From Streptococcus sp. X13SY08 (GTDB lineage: Bacteria > Bacillota > Bacilli > Lactobacillales > Streptococcaceae): a stretch of 64,000 nt of DNA. The notes beneath the pieces were generated by a model. That model was not told the origin of the DNA. It was given only the letters and a program-made list of their open reading frames with translations, and did not search any database. The stretch lies in contig NZ_LFYO02000002.1 of NCBI RefSeq assembly GCF_001182825.2, positions 186,001 through 250,000 on the forward strand, given 5' to 3'. Below, one piece after another: positions 1-8,504 of this stretch (positions are counted from its first letter, which is position 1; each line of letters opens with the position of its first letter). The position numbers and the translations under genes are program-made.

Positions 1-55
1 ATTCTATGAGAATCAGGTTATTTCATTGTATGATAATATTTGATGGAGGATATCT

Positions 56-1571
56 ATGCTAGCTAAATATATTGAACCTGCTATTCTGAATAAAATTTTT
101 TTAATTAATACTCTTTTGGAATTTACATATAGTGAGTTTTCCGAACTTGTTCAGATTACTAGATTCAGTAAGAAAAACAATTCGAGAACTGATTATTGAA
201 CTTCAGCCACTATTTGAAGATTTACTTCAAATTCGCATGAATTCTAAACAGGTTTACTGTTGTTTGTTGTCGAATGCAACGAAGACAGACTGTTTACACC
301 GTATCTATAGGGACTCCCCTTTTTTATAATGTTTGCGTTTTTTAGTGATGAATCAGCAACAACTTCCCTATAATGAGTTTATCAAAACTCACTATATCTC
401 AGTTCCAACAGCATACCGTTTGAAACAGCGTTGTCATCATTACCTTGAGACCCTCCAACTTACTGTGGAAAACAATTATATTGTTGGTGAGGAATTTAAA
501 ATTCGTTATTTACTTGCGTTGTTGCAATGTCATTTTGGAATTATCTGTTACTAAATTACAGAAGAAGATCGTATGTTAGTTAGGGATTTTATGACAGCGT
601 CAAATGCTCACATGACACAAGATTTATTGGGATTGATGGAAGAAGAGCTTCTATTCTTTGAGTTTTTAGTGATTTTAACATGGAAGCGACATATCTTTAG
701 ACTATTCTTACCAGCTTCTCGTCAGTTTGATGCACTGAAAAAATTGTTTATTTATCAACTGATTCATAATTATTCAGAACAGGTTTTTGAACATCGTCTT
801 CAAATTAAATTTGACAAAGTTGATTATGATTATCTATTTTTAGTTTATTGTACTCGTAATAGTCCCTTTGCTGGGGATAAGTGGACCCCAGAGCATAATA
901 ATGCACTAGCAAAAATTGTTATTAATGAAACAGATATAGCAACATTATTGCCATTATTTGAACGATTTTTAGATTCTACGCTAGTATTTTCAGAATTTTT
1001 TATTACTAGTATGATTGAGTTGTTTCGAAAATTTCTCTATAATCTTCAGCAGTTACTCCCTGAGAATTGTTTGATTGATAGGTATCTCAATGAGGAGTGC
1101 TCACCGCTTTATATAAAAAACAGAGAACTTCTCAGTAAATGGATGGCTGAATTGGGCTATGTCGGTGAAATTAGTCCTAAACATCTTAATTTGTTAACTG
1201 TTCAAATTAGGCAATTACTGAAAAACCAACTTGCCCCTGCATCAGTGGTACTATGTTCCAATAATGATGCTAATTTACTCATGTTTAAAAGTTGGCTACA
1301 TCAACACTTATCTGAAAAGTCTACAAGGATTATTTCTTTTAACTTTAATACTGAAGATGTAGAGCTGTTAAAAAATATGGAAAATGCAGTAATTATTGCT
1401 GATAAAAAATACATTCCTCTTTTAAAAAAGATGTGTGCTCCAAATAATAATATTATCTTTGATTTAGCAGTTTATACCAAAGAGTATCGTTTACAACACG
1501 TTTGTGAAGCTATTGCAATGCAACGCCAGCAGGTCTACCATCGTTTTATTAGCACGCGATTAGATGCATAG
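56..1571 (+). pseudogene. Mga-like transcriptional regulator, decayed
   Basis: About 500 codons with the layout of Mga/AtxA-type virulence regulators: N-terminal helix-turn-helix segments, PRD-like middle, and a C-terminal EIIB-like part (VVLCSNNDANLLMF near 1250). The ATG at 56 has a GGAGG ribosome site. The gene is broken in three places. A likely 2-bp deletion near 168 changes frame between ITRFS and VRKTIREL. In-frame TAA stops follow at 327-329 and 552-554. After each stop the same frame continues with plausible protein, so these are nonsense changes in one gene rather than separate genes. Family members activate surface and virulence genes in response to sugar-PTS signals. This copy should be inactive unless the stops are sequence errors. 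Confidence 0.75.
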
Positions 1572-2166
1572 AGGTATGCGAATCCATAGGCAGAATATGG
1601 TATAGTTATTTCGTGTGATTTTTGTACTAGCAAAGCAGGTGCAGGAAATATTGATATACAGCACAGCGAGTTAACGAAGTAATGAACGTTAAAGTGAATA
1701 TATTATTATTTTGTGATAAGATGAATTGTAAAATAGAGTACAGCAAAAAATAGACATAGACGTCTCCATCATAGTTGAGGCTATCGTGGATGCAGATATT
1801 TTGTGTCTTAACTCATTTGATGAGTTTTACCAGATCAGGATGTGTTAAATGCTCTCTATGCTGATAGGTTTATGGGGGAGCGGGTGAGATTTACAACGAT
1901 GACGCGTGGGATAGCTTGATTTATCAGACTAAGAGTCTGGGAACTTGGGACTTGGAATGGGTGATTGAAAACACAGTATGTTTACATTTTGCTAGACGAG
2001 ATAAGCTGTGGAAGAAAGGATACTCAGGACGATGTTCAGTTCTTTATAAATATATGCAAAAGCAAGTTAGAAAAGTATTGGAGAGAAACGATCAGTTGAT
2101 TTCTTGGAAGAATAAAATCATAAATGAAGAGTCGAAAGATTCTTTTTTGATAAAAATCATAACTTC
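1572..2166. other. Intergenic or degenerate region
   Basis: Nearly 600 bases without a recognisable gene. An open frame at 1916-2233 (about 105 residues, basic, containing LGTWDLEWVIEN) has no visible ribosome site. It runs back in frame to about 1880 without an ATG, so it may be the 3' remnant of a lost gene. I do not recognise the product and see no RNA gene or terminator here. Confidence 0.4.
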
Positions 2167-2209
2167 TTTGACAATGATTGTTGTCAAAATTAAAATGATG
2201 TGTTACAAT
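2167..2209 (+). promoter_or_regulatory. Promoter with palindromic operator for the membrane protein/XRE cassette
   Basis: A perfect 22-base palindrome, TTTGACAA-TGATTG-TTGTCAAA (2167-2188), overlaps the -35 hexamer TTGTCA (2181-2186). A 17-base spacer leads to TACAAT (2204-2209). The ATG at 2245 follows with an AAAGGAGG ribosome site. The palindrome is a natural operator candidate for the XRE repressor encoded by the same cassette (inference). Confidence 0.65.
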
Positions 2210-2244
2210 GCAAGTGAAAAAAACAAATATTAAAGGAGGCGGTC

Positions 2245-2706
2245 ATGAATACAAAATCTTATAAAGGTTCTTTGAAGTTGGTTGTTCTCGCCTCCTTATT
2301 TGGCTTAGCATACTATCTAGGCAAGTTTTTTGCAACGCGAGATTTTTACTGGAGATTGCTACTATATTTATTTGTAGTTCAGTTGCTTCATTATGAAGGA
2401 TTGAAAAAGGAGAAAAATCGTATGTCACAATTATTAAAAAATCTAAAACATCAAAAATGTCAAATCATTATGAATGGTTTAGGAGATAACATGGTTTATG
2501 AAATTCTTGAGGTAGATGAGGACTGGCTCAAAATTGAAAAAACGATAAAGGGAGTAAAACTAGTATCCGTATCATCCGTACTAGGAGGTGTTGATAAATG
2601 GGCTATATTTTTAAAAATCGTCTCAAGGAATTGCGAGCCAGAGATGGAATTAATCAGACGGAAATGGCAAAGTTGGCCGGTGTTTCACGCCAGACCATCA
2701 GCTTGA
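2245..2706 (+). CDS. Small membrane protein of unknown function
   Basis: The start at 2245 has a strong AAAGGAGG site. The N-terminal 50 residues contain two hydrophobic segments (KLVVLASLFGLAYYLG and a segment around LLLYLFVVQLL), followed by a charged soluble part of about 70 residues. I do not recognise the family. The frame runs 109 bases into the downstream XRE gene, and its last 35 residues are simply the repressor gene read in another frame. The natural C-terminus is therefore probably near 2590 and an indel lies close to the 3' end. It is first in a likely operon with the XRE regulator, the DUF3169 protein and the CPBP protease. Confidence 0.55.
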   Translation: MNTKSYKGSLKLVVLASLFGLAYYLGKFFATRDFYWRLLLYLFVVQLLHYEGLKKEKNRMSQLLKNLKHQKCQIIMNGLGDNMVYEILEVDEDWLKIEKTIKGVKLVSVSSVLGGVDKWAIFLKIVSRNCEPEMELIRRKWQSWPVFHARPSA

Positions 2707-2819
2707 TTGAGCGGGGCGAATACGCACCGTCCATTGTCATTGCTATGAAAATAGCCCAAGTATTCAAAGAAAACATCGAGAATGTATTCAGTCTTGTGGA
2801 GGTGGAAGATGAAGAATGA
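2598..2819 (+). CDS. XRE/Cro-CI family transcriptional repressor
   Basis: A 73-residue single-domain helix-turn-helix protein. The recognition motif reads QTEMAKLAGVSRQTISLIER at residues 20-39, typical of the short YozG/Cro type regulators of Firmicutes. The start at 2598 is set by AGGAGG nine bases upstream. The stop overlaps the next start as ATGA at 2816-2819, which indicates translational coupling with the DUF3169 gene. Regulators of this kind usually control the membrane-protein operon in which they sit. The palindrome at 2167-2188 is the likely target. Confidence 0.9.
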   Translation: MGYIFKNRLKELRARDGINQTEMAKLAGVSRQTISLIERGEYAPSIVIAMKIAQVFKENIENVFSLVEVEDEE

Positions 2820-3584
2820 AAAAAAGTAAAAAACGCGATATATCAACTGCACAAAGAATGACTCGTTTTACAGTTCTACCATTGATTGGTGGCCTGCTAG
2901 GAGGAATGCTGTTAGCCTTTCTAGCTGGAGTTTATGATGGTTATACTGATGAAGAGGGCCCTTTCGCTAGACCATTTTCTCATGGCAACGCGTGTACTCG
3001 CTATGTTAACGATGGTGTTGGTGGTATACCACTTCTATGAAGCCAATCGCTATCAGAAATGTTATGAAAGTAGCAATCATGAGGATGATGAGCAGGTTGA
3101 TCGCTATTATCAGTTAACCTTCAAAAATCTAGAATACGGTACGATTTTTCATAATATTGTGTCCTGCTTCGTTATCTTTACGATCGTGATGGGGATGAAG
3201 TTCAGTTTTTCAGATGACGGAGCAGAGGCCGTATTTCCAATCTTTGATTTTCTTTTGCTGATTCCAATCATTATTGGTCAGGTGATTTATGCAAAGCTAA
3301 TCGCACGGATCCGTAATTATCGTTTATCTAGCTTTCCAACTGCCAATGAAATCAAGTATTTTGTCTATTCTTATGACGAAGCGGAGCGACAAGCTAATTT
3401 TGAACAAAGCTTTTTAACGGTCTTCAATCTGAATCAACGAATCTTACCAGCGCTTTACATTATCATTTTTGTTATTTCCACTGTGACACAAACGCAGCAA
3501 TTCATGGCTTATCTAATTGTGGCTTTTATTCATGTTTATATCAATATGGCTCAATTTCGTATGGTGAGTAGCTATTTTAAATAA
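2816..3584 (+). pseudogene. DUF3169-family membrane protein, frameshifted
   Basis: Two overlapping frames together give a DUF3169-type protein of about 255 residues. It has a basic N-terminus, a hydrophobic hairpin (LPLIGGLLGGMLLAFLAGV), then further membrane segments (MATRVLAMLTMVLVVYHFY, VIFTIVMGM-like, FDFLLLIPIIIG, ALYIIIFVIS). The switch from the 2816 frame to the 2934 frame occurs around 2950-2975 (YTDEEG into LSLDHFLMATR) and needs a net change of one base. DUF3169 genes commonly follow a short XRE regulator; their role is not known. The frameshift may be real or a sequencing error. Confidence 0.75.
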
Positions 3585-3595
3585 GGGGAGAGAAG

Positions 3596-4258
3596 ATGTT
3601 GAAATATATAAAAGGATTTGGAACGCTTTTCCTGTTGTTTGTACTTTATTATATGTCAACAGGCATGGTTATGTCCATTAGCCAAATGACCAAGCTGACG
3701 AATCCCGTAAATGCCTGGATCATGTGTATGACAGGCTTTGTACTAATGGGAATGATTGCTTATCTTTATTCTATTTTGTACAAGGATAAAAGGCTTGTTG
3801 TGGAACAGGTTAGTGCAAAAGTACTGAAGTTTTACTGGCCTATTTTTATCTATATTGTTTTACTAGTCGTACAATTTCTCTTTCCAGTGGGAAATAGTCG
3901 TAACCAACATTTACTGATTGAACTGATCCAGAGCTATCCCCTAGTTGCGGGCATTATAGTCTTGATTGTCGCACCAATCATGGAGGAATGGCTATTTAGA
4001 GGTTTTTTTGCTAAATATTTATTCCCACATATTAAAGGAAATGGACAGTTATTTCTTTACATGTTGGTTTCAGGCGTCTTGTTTTCACTCGTTCATGGAC
4101 CAACTAAGCTCAGTCATTTCTTGATTTATTTCACAATGGGTGTCAGTTTAGCTTGGCTCTTTATGATTAAACGAGATCTCCGTCACAGCATTGCCCTGCA
4201 TGCTGCTAATAATTTATTATCATTTTTAATGATTTTGTCTTATAAACCAACATTGTAG
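3596..4258 (+). CDS. CPBP-family intramembrane glutamic protease
   Basis: A 220-residue multi-pass membrane protein of the CPBP/Abi (Rce1-like) family. The catalytic EExxxR motif is visible as MEEWLFRGFF, about residue 130. The second motif appears in LFSLVHGPTK and the C-terminal HxxxN in ALHAANNLLSF. The ATG at 3596 has a GGGGAGA site 12 bases after the preceding gene. Relatives cleave membrane peptides and are often tied to bacteriocin processing or self-immunity; the substrate here is unknown. The 3' end overlaps the convergent nrdF gene by 19 bases and no terminator is visible between them. Confidence 0.88.
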   Translation: MLKYIKGFGTLFLLFVLYYMSTGMVMSISQMTKLTNPVNAWIMCMTGFVLMGMIAYLYSILYKDKRLVVEQVSAKVLKFYWPIFIYIVLLVVQFLFPVGNSRNQHLLIELIQSYPLVAGIIVLIVAPIMEEWLFRGFFAKYLFPHIKGNGQLFLYMLVSGVLFSLVHGPTKLSHFLIYFTMGVSLAWLFMIKRDLRHSIALHAANNLLSFLMILSYKPTL

Positions 4259-5199
4259 TCGTCATCCTGCATGGCTTCAACGGTACCAAGCAGGTAACCG
4301 TTTCCGACTTGTGAGAAGAAGTCGTGGTTAGAAGTACCAGTTGAAATACCATTCATGACGATTGGGTTTACATCATCTGCTGAGTCTGGGAAGAGTGGAT
4401 CTTGCCCCAGATTCATAAGAGCTTTGTTGGCATTGTAGCGAAGGAAGGTCTTCACTTCTTCAGTCCAACCAACTGCGTCATAAAGACTTTCTGTGTAGCC
4501 TTCTTCATTTTCATAGAGGCGGTAGACCAAGTCATACATCCAATCGCGCATTTCTTCTTGCTCATTTTCTGGCAATTCATTGAAACCGAGTTGGAATTTG
4601 TAGCCAATATAAGTACCATGGACGGATTCATCACGGATAATCAACTTGATGATTTCTGCCACGTTTGGCAATTTATTGTTTCCAAGATAATAGAGCGGGG
4701 TGAAGAAACCAGAATAGAATAGGAAGGTTTCAAGAAAAGTCGACGCGACTTTCTTTTGCAGTGGCGTACCATTTTGATAAATATCATTGATAATTTGCGC
4801 CTTTTTCTGCAAATATTCGTTGGTATTGGTCCATTCAAAAATTTCATCAATTTCAGATTTTGTATTGAGTGTTGAAAAGATAGAAGAATAAGATTTGGCA
4901 TGGACCGATTCCATGAATTGAATGTTGTTCAAGACAGCTTCTTCATGCGGTGTGCGGACATCCGCACGGATAGCTTCGACACCAGTTTCTGACTGCATGG
5001 TATCAAGAAGTGTCAATCCACCAAAGACTTTTCCAACCAAGTCTTTTTCTGCTGCAGATAGTTTGCGCCAGTCGTCCAAGTCATTAGATAAAGGAATACG
5101 AGTATCGAGCCAAAATTGCTCGGTCAATTTTTCCCAAGTTGACTTGTCGATAACATCTTCAATAGCGTTCCAGTTAATGGCTTTGTAGTAAGTTTCCAT
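4240..5199 (-). CDS. nrdF: Class Ib ribonucleotide reductase, beta (radical) subunit
   Basis: A 319-residue R2-type subunit that holds the dimanganese/diiron-tyrosyl radical used by NrdE to make deoxyribonucleotides. Metal-ligand motifs are present: LTLLDTMQ, FMESVHAKSYSSIF (ligand E/H plus radical tyrosine region), ETFLFYSGFF, and IIRDESVHGTYIG. I chose the ATG at 5199 (protein starts METYYKAINW); it has an AGAAAG site, whereas the GTG nine bases upstream would add MKF. It lies downstream of nrdE but is separated by about 270 bases with a terminator and its own promoter. Confidence 0.96.
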   Translation of the reverse strand: METYYKAINWNAIEDVIDKSTWEKLTEQFWLDTRIPLSNDLDDWRKLSAAEKDLVGKVFGGLTLLDTMQSETGVEAIRADVRTPHEEAVLNNIQFMESVHAKSYSSIFSTLNTKSEIDEIFEWTNTNEYLQKKAQIINDIYQNGTPLQKKVASTFLETFLFYSGFFTPLYYLGNNKLPNVAEIIKLIIRDESVHGTYIGYKFQLGFNELPENEQEEMRDWMYDLVYRLYENEEGYTESLYDAVGWTEEVKTFLRYNANKALMNLGQDPLFPDSADDVNPIVMNGISTGTSNHDFFSQVGNGYLLGTVEAMQDDDYNVGL

Positions 5200-5234
5200 A
5201 AATTTCACTTTCTATTATACGTTCAATTCCCTAT

Positions 5235-5264
5235 ATTATATCACAAAAGGGAGGACCCTTTCAA
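5235..5264 (-). promoter_or_regulatory. Promoter for nrdF
   Basis: On the minus strand, TTGAAA (5259-5264), an 18-base spacer and TATAAT (5235-5240) precede the nrdF start by about 35 bases. The -35 lies inside the T-tract of the upstream terminator. Confidence 0.6.
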
Positions 5265-5284
5265 AAAAACGCCCGAAGGCGCTT
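5263..5284 (-). terminator. Rho-independent terminator between nrdE and nrdF
   Basis: Read on the minus strand: GCGCC-TTCG-GGCG followed by seven T. It is a short GC stem with a UUCG tetraloop, placed after nrdE and before the nrdF promoter, so NrdF may be transcribed separately or by partial readthrough. Confidence 0.75.
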
Positions 5285-5318
5285 TTGATTCAATGAACGA
5301 TTGTTCGAGGTAGTGAGG

Positions 5319-5354
5319 CACTTAGGAATTGGCAAGATAGCCAGTTCCTAAGTG
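5319..5354. repeat. 15-bp hairpin in the nrdE-nrdF spacer
   Basis: CACTTAGGAATTGGC, a 6-base loop, then GCCAGTTCCTAAGTG. All 15 positions pair with one G-U. There is no adjacent T-run, so it is not a simple terminator; an intergenic repeat fragment or mRNA-stabilising hairpin is possible. Confidence 0.6.
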
Positions 5355-5431
5355 TCATGAGTTGCTCTAGCAAGCTTAAATTGAAGTTAGTAAGGTGAGT
5401 TAGGCAGACCACAATATAGTGGCTGCTGTAA

Positions 5432-5460
5432 CTTTGTGAGGTTCTCTGGAACCCACAAAG
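5432..5460. repeat. Hairpin just downstream of nrdE
   Basis: CTTTGTG-A-GGTTC, loop TCTG, GAACC-CACAAAG: twelve base pairs with one bulged A, ten bases past the nrdE stop. No T-run on either side. It may stabilise the 3' end of the nrdHE mRNA. Confidence 0.5.
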
Positions 5461-5469
5461 CTCACTCAG

Positions 5470-7629
5470 TTAAATCACACAAGACTCACATTGGTTTGCG
5501 CCGACTTCTTCGCCGTCATCTGTAAAGGTGCGGACGTAGTAGATGGATTTAACCCCTTTGTTGAAGGCATAGTTACGAAGGATAGAAAGGTCGCGGGTTG
5601 TTTGTTTATTTTCAGTTTTCCATTCGTAGAGTTCTTTTGGCAATTCGCTGCGTAAGAAGAGTGTGAGGGACAAACCTTGGTCCACATGCTCTGTTGCTGC
5701 CGCATAGACATCGATGACTTTACGCATATCCATATCATAGGCGGAAGTATAATAAGGGATAGTCTCAGTTGACAAACCATTGGCTGGATAGTAAATCTTA
5801 CCAATTTTCTTCTCTTGGCGTTCTTCAATCCGTTGTGTAATAGGATGAATAGAAGCAGAGCAGTCATTGATGTAAGAAATAGAACCGTTAGGGGCTACTG
5901 CAAGGCGATTTTGGTGGTAAAGACCATCTTTCATCACTGCTTCACGGAGCTCTGCCCAATCTTGTCCACTTGGAATAAAGATTCCTTCAAATAATGACGC
6001 AACTTTTTCAGATTGAGGTTGGTAGTCACCCGTCACATATTTATCAAAATAGGTTCCATCGGCATATTTAGACGCTGCAAAATTATCAAAGGTTTGCTGG
6101 CGTTCACGAGCGATATTATTTGACTCGACCAAGGTCCAGTAGTTGAGGAGCATGAAATAGATATTGGTGAAATCCACCGCATCTGCTGATCCGTACTCAA
6201 TCAAATTCTGAGCCAAGAAGGAGTGAAGTCCCATAGCACCAAGACCAATTGAATGAGCTAACTTATTACCATTGGCAACAGTTGGAACGGCAACAATATT
6301 CGAATGGTCTGTAACGTAAGTCAAAGCACGTGTCATGGTACGAACTGAACGTCCAAAATCAGGAGATTTCATGAGGTTAAGGATGTTGGTTGAACCTAAG
6401 TTACATGATACATCTGTTCCCAATTTGAGGAATTCCTGCGCATCGTTGATTTCGCTTGGTATTTGTACCTGTAAAATCTCAGAACACAAGTTGGACATGA
6501 TGATTTTACCATCAACAGGATTATGGCGGTTAGCCGTATCAATATTGATGATGTAAGGATAGCCAGATTCTTGTTGCAATTTAGAAATCTCTGTTTCCAA
6601 ATCACGAGCTTTAATTTTGGTCTTGCGGATATTGGTATTGGCCACCATTTCATCATATTTTTCAGTGATATCAATGTAGTTAAATGGCACACCATATTCA
6701 CGCTCGACAGAATATGGACTAAAGAGGTACATATCTTCGTTTTTGCGTGCTAATTCGTAGAATTTATCCGGCACAGTAATTCCAAGTGATAAGGTTTTAA
6801 CACGAATTTTCTCATCCGCATTTTCTTTCTTAGTAGAAAGGAAAGAGATAATATCCGGGTGGAAAACATCAAGATAAACAACCCCTGCCCCTTGTCGTTG
6901 CCCAAGTTGGTTTGAGTAGGAGAAGCTATCTTCAAATAACTTCATGACAGGAACGACACCAGATGCGGCTCCTTCGTAGCCCTTGATTGGAGCACCAGCT
7001 TCACGAAGATTGCTGAGGGAGATTCCGACCCCACCTCCAATACGGGACAATTGCAGAGCTGAATTGATAGAGCGTCCGATAGCATTCATATCATCTGTCA
7101 CTTGGATGAGGAAACAGGATACTAATTCACCGCGACGGGCACGCCCAGCGTTCAAGAAACTTGGAGTAGCGGGTTGGTAGCGCAAATGAATCATTTCATT
7201 GGCGATATCAAGAGCTAATTGTTCATTGCCTTCTGCAAAATAAAGAGCATTAAAGAGAACGCGGTCTTCCATACTTTCTAGATAGTAGTTGCCATCGTTT
7301 GTTTTCAGTGCATACTGGTTATAGAATTTATAGGCTGCCATGAAAGACTTGAATTGGAACTGCTGGTCTTTCAAAAATTGAGCTAATTCTTCAATAAAAG
7401 CAGGGCTATATTGCGCTAAAAATTCGCCTTCCAAATAATTTTCTTCCAGTAAATATTCCACTTTTTCTGCCATACTTGCAAATTGCTTGGTATTTGGAAT
7501 CACATTTTCAGCGAAAAACGCTTTGAGGGCTTCTTGGTCCTTGTGAAGTGGAATTTGTCCATTAATTGGACGATTGATTTCATTGTTGAGACGGAAGTAT
7601 GATACGTCTCCTAAATCTTTCAAACTCAT
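5470..7629 (-). CDS. nrdE: Class Ib ribonucleotide reductase, alpha (catalytic) subunit
   Basis: A 719-residue R1 subunit, the normal length for NrdE. It reduces ribonucleoside diphosphates with electrons from NrdH. Visible motifs include the substrate-site cysteine in ELVSCFLIQVTD, the NLCSEILQVQ active-site loop, and the C-terminal redox pair in NQCESCVI. I chose the ATG at 7629 (MSLKDLGDVS); a GTG at 7650 would add seven hydrophobic residues, and neither has an ideal ribosome site. It lies 64 bases after nrdH, probably in the same transcript. Confidence 0.96.
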   Translation of the reverse strand: MSLKDLGDVSYFRLNNEINRPINGQIPLHKDQEALKAFFAENVIPNTKQFASMAEKVEYLLEENYLEGEFLAQYSPAFIEELAQFLKDQQFQFKSFMAAYKFYNQYALKTNDGNYYLESMEDRVLFNALYFAEGNEQLALDIANEMIHLRYQPATPSFLNAGRARRGELVSCFLIQVTDDMNAIGRSINSALQLSRIGGGVGISLSNLREAGAPIKGYEGAASGVVPVMKLFEDSFSYSNQLGQRQGAGVVYLDVFHPDIISFLSTKKENADEKIRVKTLSLGITVPDKFYELARKNEDMYLFSPYSVEREYGVPFNYIDITEKYDEMVANTNIRKTKIKARDLETEISKLQQESGYPYIINIDTANRHNPVDGKIIMSNLCSEILQVQIPSEINDAQEFLKLGTDVSCNLGSTNILNLMKSPDFGRSVRTMTRALTYVTDHSNIVAVPTVANGNKLAHSIGLGAMGLHSFLAQNLIEYGSADAVDFTNIYFMLLNYWTLVESNNIARERQQTFDNFAASKYADGTYFDKYVTGDYQPQSEKVASLFEGIFIPSGQDWAELREAVMKDGLYHQNRLAVAPNGSISYINDCSASIHPITQRIEERQEKKIGKIYYPANGLSTETIPYYTSAYDMDMRKVIDVYAAATEHVDQGLSLTLFLRSELPKELYEWKTENKQTTRDLSILRNYAFNKGVKSIYYVRTFTDDGEEVGANQCESCVI

Positions 7630-7693
7630 AATATAAAATGGAAAGAGCACCAGCTCTCTCTTGCTTCCTTTCTATAAAAAGTCAGGGTTTGGA

Positions 7694-7912
7694 TTAAAGT
7701 AATGCTTTTAATTTACTTGGGTTGAAGCCAGAAAACGCTCCGTTTTCAGTTTCAATAACTGGAGCAGCTGAGAAACCAAGTTCTTTTACATGTTCAATAT
7801 AGTCAGGTTGCTCATCCAAGTTGATTTCTGTAAAAGCAACATTGTGCTCATCCAGAAAACGTTTGGTCATCTTACATTGTATACAATTATTTTTTGAATA
7901 AACGGTAATCAT
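7694..7912 (-). CDS. nrdH: Glutaredoxin-like NrdH redoxin
   Basis: A 72-residue redoxin with CxxC as CIQC at residues 10-13 of a thioredoxin fold (MITVYSKNNCIQCKMTKRFL), and the conserved SAAPVIE and GFNPSKLKAL segments. It donates electrons to the NrdEF reductase. The ATG at 7912 has an AAGGAG site; upstream in-frame starts lack one. It is first in the nrdH-nrdE transcript. nrdI is not in the window. Confidence 0.95.
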   Translation of the reverse strand: MITVYSKNNCIQCKMTKRFLDEHNVAFTEINLDEQPDYIEHVKELGFSAAPVIETENGAFSGFNPSKLKALL

Positions 7913-7942
7913 GGAAAACTCCTTAAAATAAAATTCTTTTAT

Positions 7943-7971
7943 AGAATACACTTAAAAATGGCAAAAGTCAA
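7943..7971 (-). promoter_or_regulatory. Promoter for nrdHE
   Basis: On the minus strand, TTGACT (7966-7971), a 17-base spacer and TATTCT (7943-7948), about 30 bases before the nrdH start. Confidence 0.65.
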
Positions 7972-7979
7972 TTAGAGAG

Positions 7980-8025
7980 AACTAAATATTGTGTTAGTTA
8001 TTTTAAACACGCACAATATATTGTG
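7980..8025. promoter_or_regulatory. Tandem NrdR boxes upstream of nrdHE
   Basis: One box is an exact palindrome, CACAATATATTGTG (8012-8025). The other is degenerate, AACTAAATATTGTG (7980-7993). They are 32 bp apart, three helical turns, as is typical for paired boxes of the ATP/dATP-sensing repressor NrdR, and lie just upstream of the nrdHE -35. Confidence 0.85.
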
Positions 8026-8145
8026 GAATGTGTAAAAAAGTTGCCAATCCCTTTAGCGGTAAGCTTTCAGGCGAATTTTCTAAGGATTTTCATGAGGAAA
8101 AATTCTTGTTTAAAGGGCTAGAACGTGGAAAATCAATAAAAACTC

Positions 8146-8174
8146 TTGAAAACACACTTTAAAAATGATATAAT
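8146..8174 (+). promoter_or_regulatory. Promoter for ptsHI
   Basis: TTGAAA (8146-8151), a 17-base spacer and TATAAT (8169-8174), about 60 bases before ptsH. The ribosome site AAAGGAGA precedes the ATG at 8238. Confidence 0.8.
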
Positions 8175-8237
8175 GGGAAGAGTAAGGGTTATAAGATTAA
8201 CCTTCAATTTTTGAAAAAATAAAGGAGAAACCAAATT

Positions 8238-8501
8238 ATGGCTTCAAAAGATTTCCACATCGTGGCAGAAACAGGTATCCACGCACGTCCAGCTACTTTG
8301 CTTGTTCAAACTGCTAGCAAATTTGCATCAGATATTACATTGAACTACAAAGAAAAATCAGTTAACTTGAAATCTATCATGGGCGTTATGAGCCTTGGTG
8401 TTGGTCAAGGTGCAGATGTTACAATCACTGCTGAAGGCGCTGATGCTGACGATGCAATTGCAGCTATCTCAGAAACAATGGATAAAGAAGGATTGGCATA
8501 A
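8238..8501 (+). CDS. ptsH: HPr, phosphocarrier protein of the sugar PTS
   Basis: 87 residues, the full length for HPr. The phosphorylation site His15 lies in [10 protein letters not shown], and the regulatory Ser46 in [10 protein letters not shown], the target of HPr kinase for CcpA-dependent catabolite control. It carries phosphate from enzyme I to the sugar-specific EII proteins. ptsI starts three bases downstream, so the two form the standard operon. Confidence 0.98.
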   Translation: MASKDFHIVAETGIHARPATLLVQTASKFASDITLNYKEKSVNLKSIMGVMSLGVGQGADVTITAEGADADDAIAAISETMDKEGLA

Positions 8502-8504
8502 GAC

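Noticed and set aside
1572..2166. Prophage or defence gene remnant
   Set aside because: No recognisable motif, attachment site or integrase; only an unplaced 105-codon frame.
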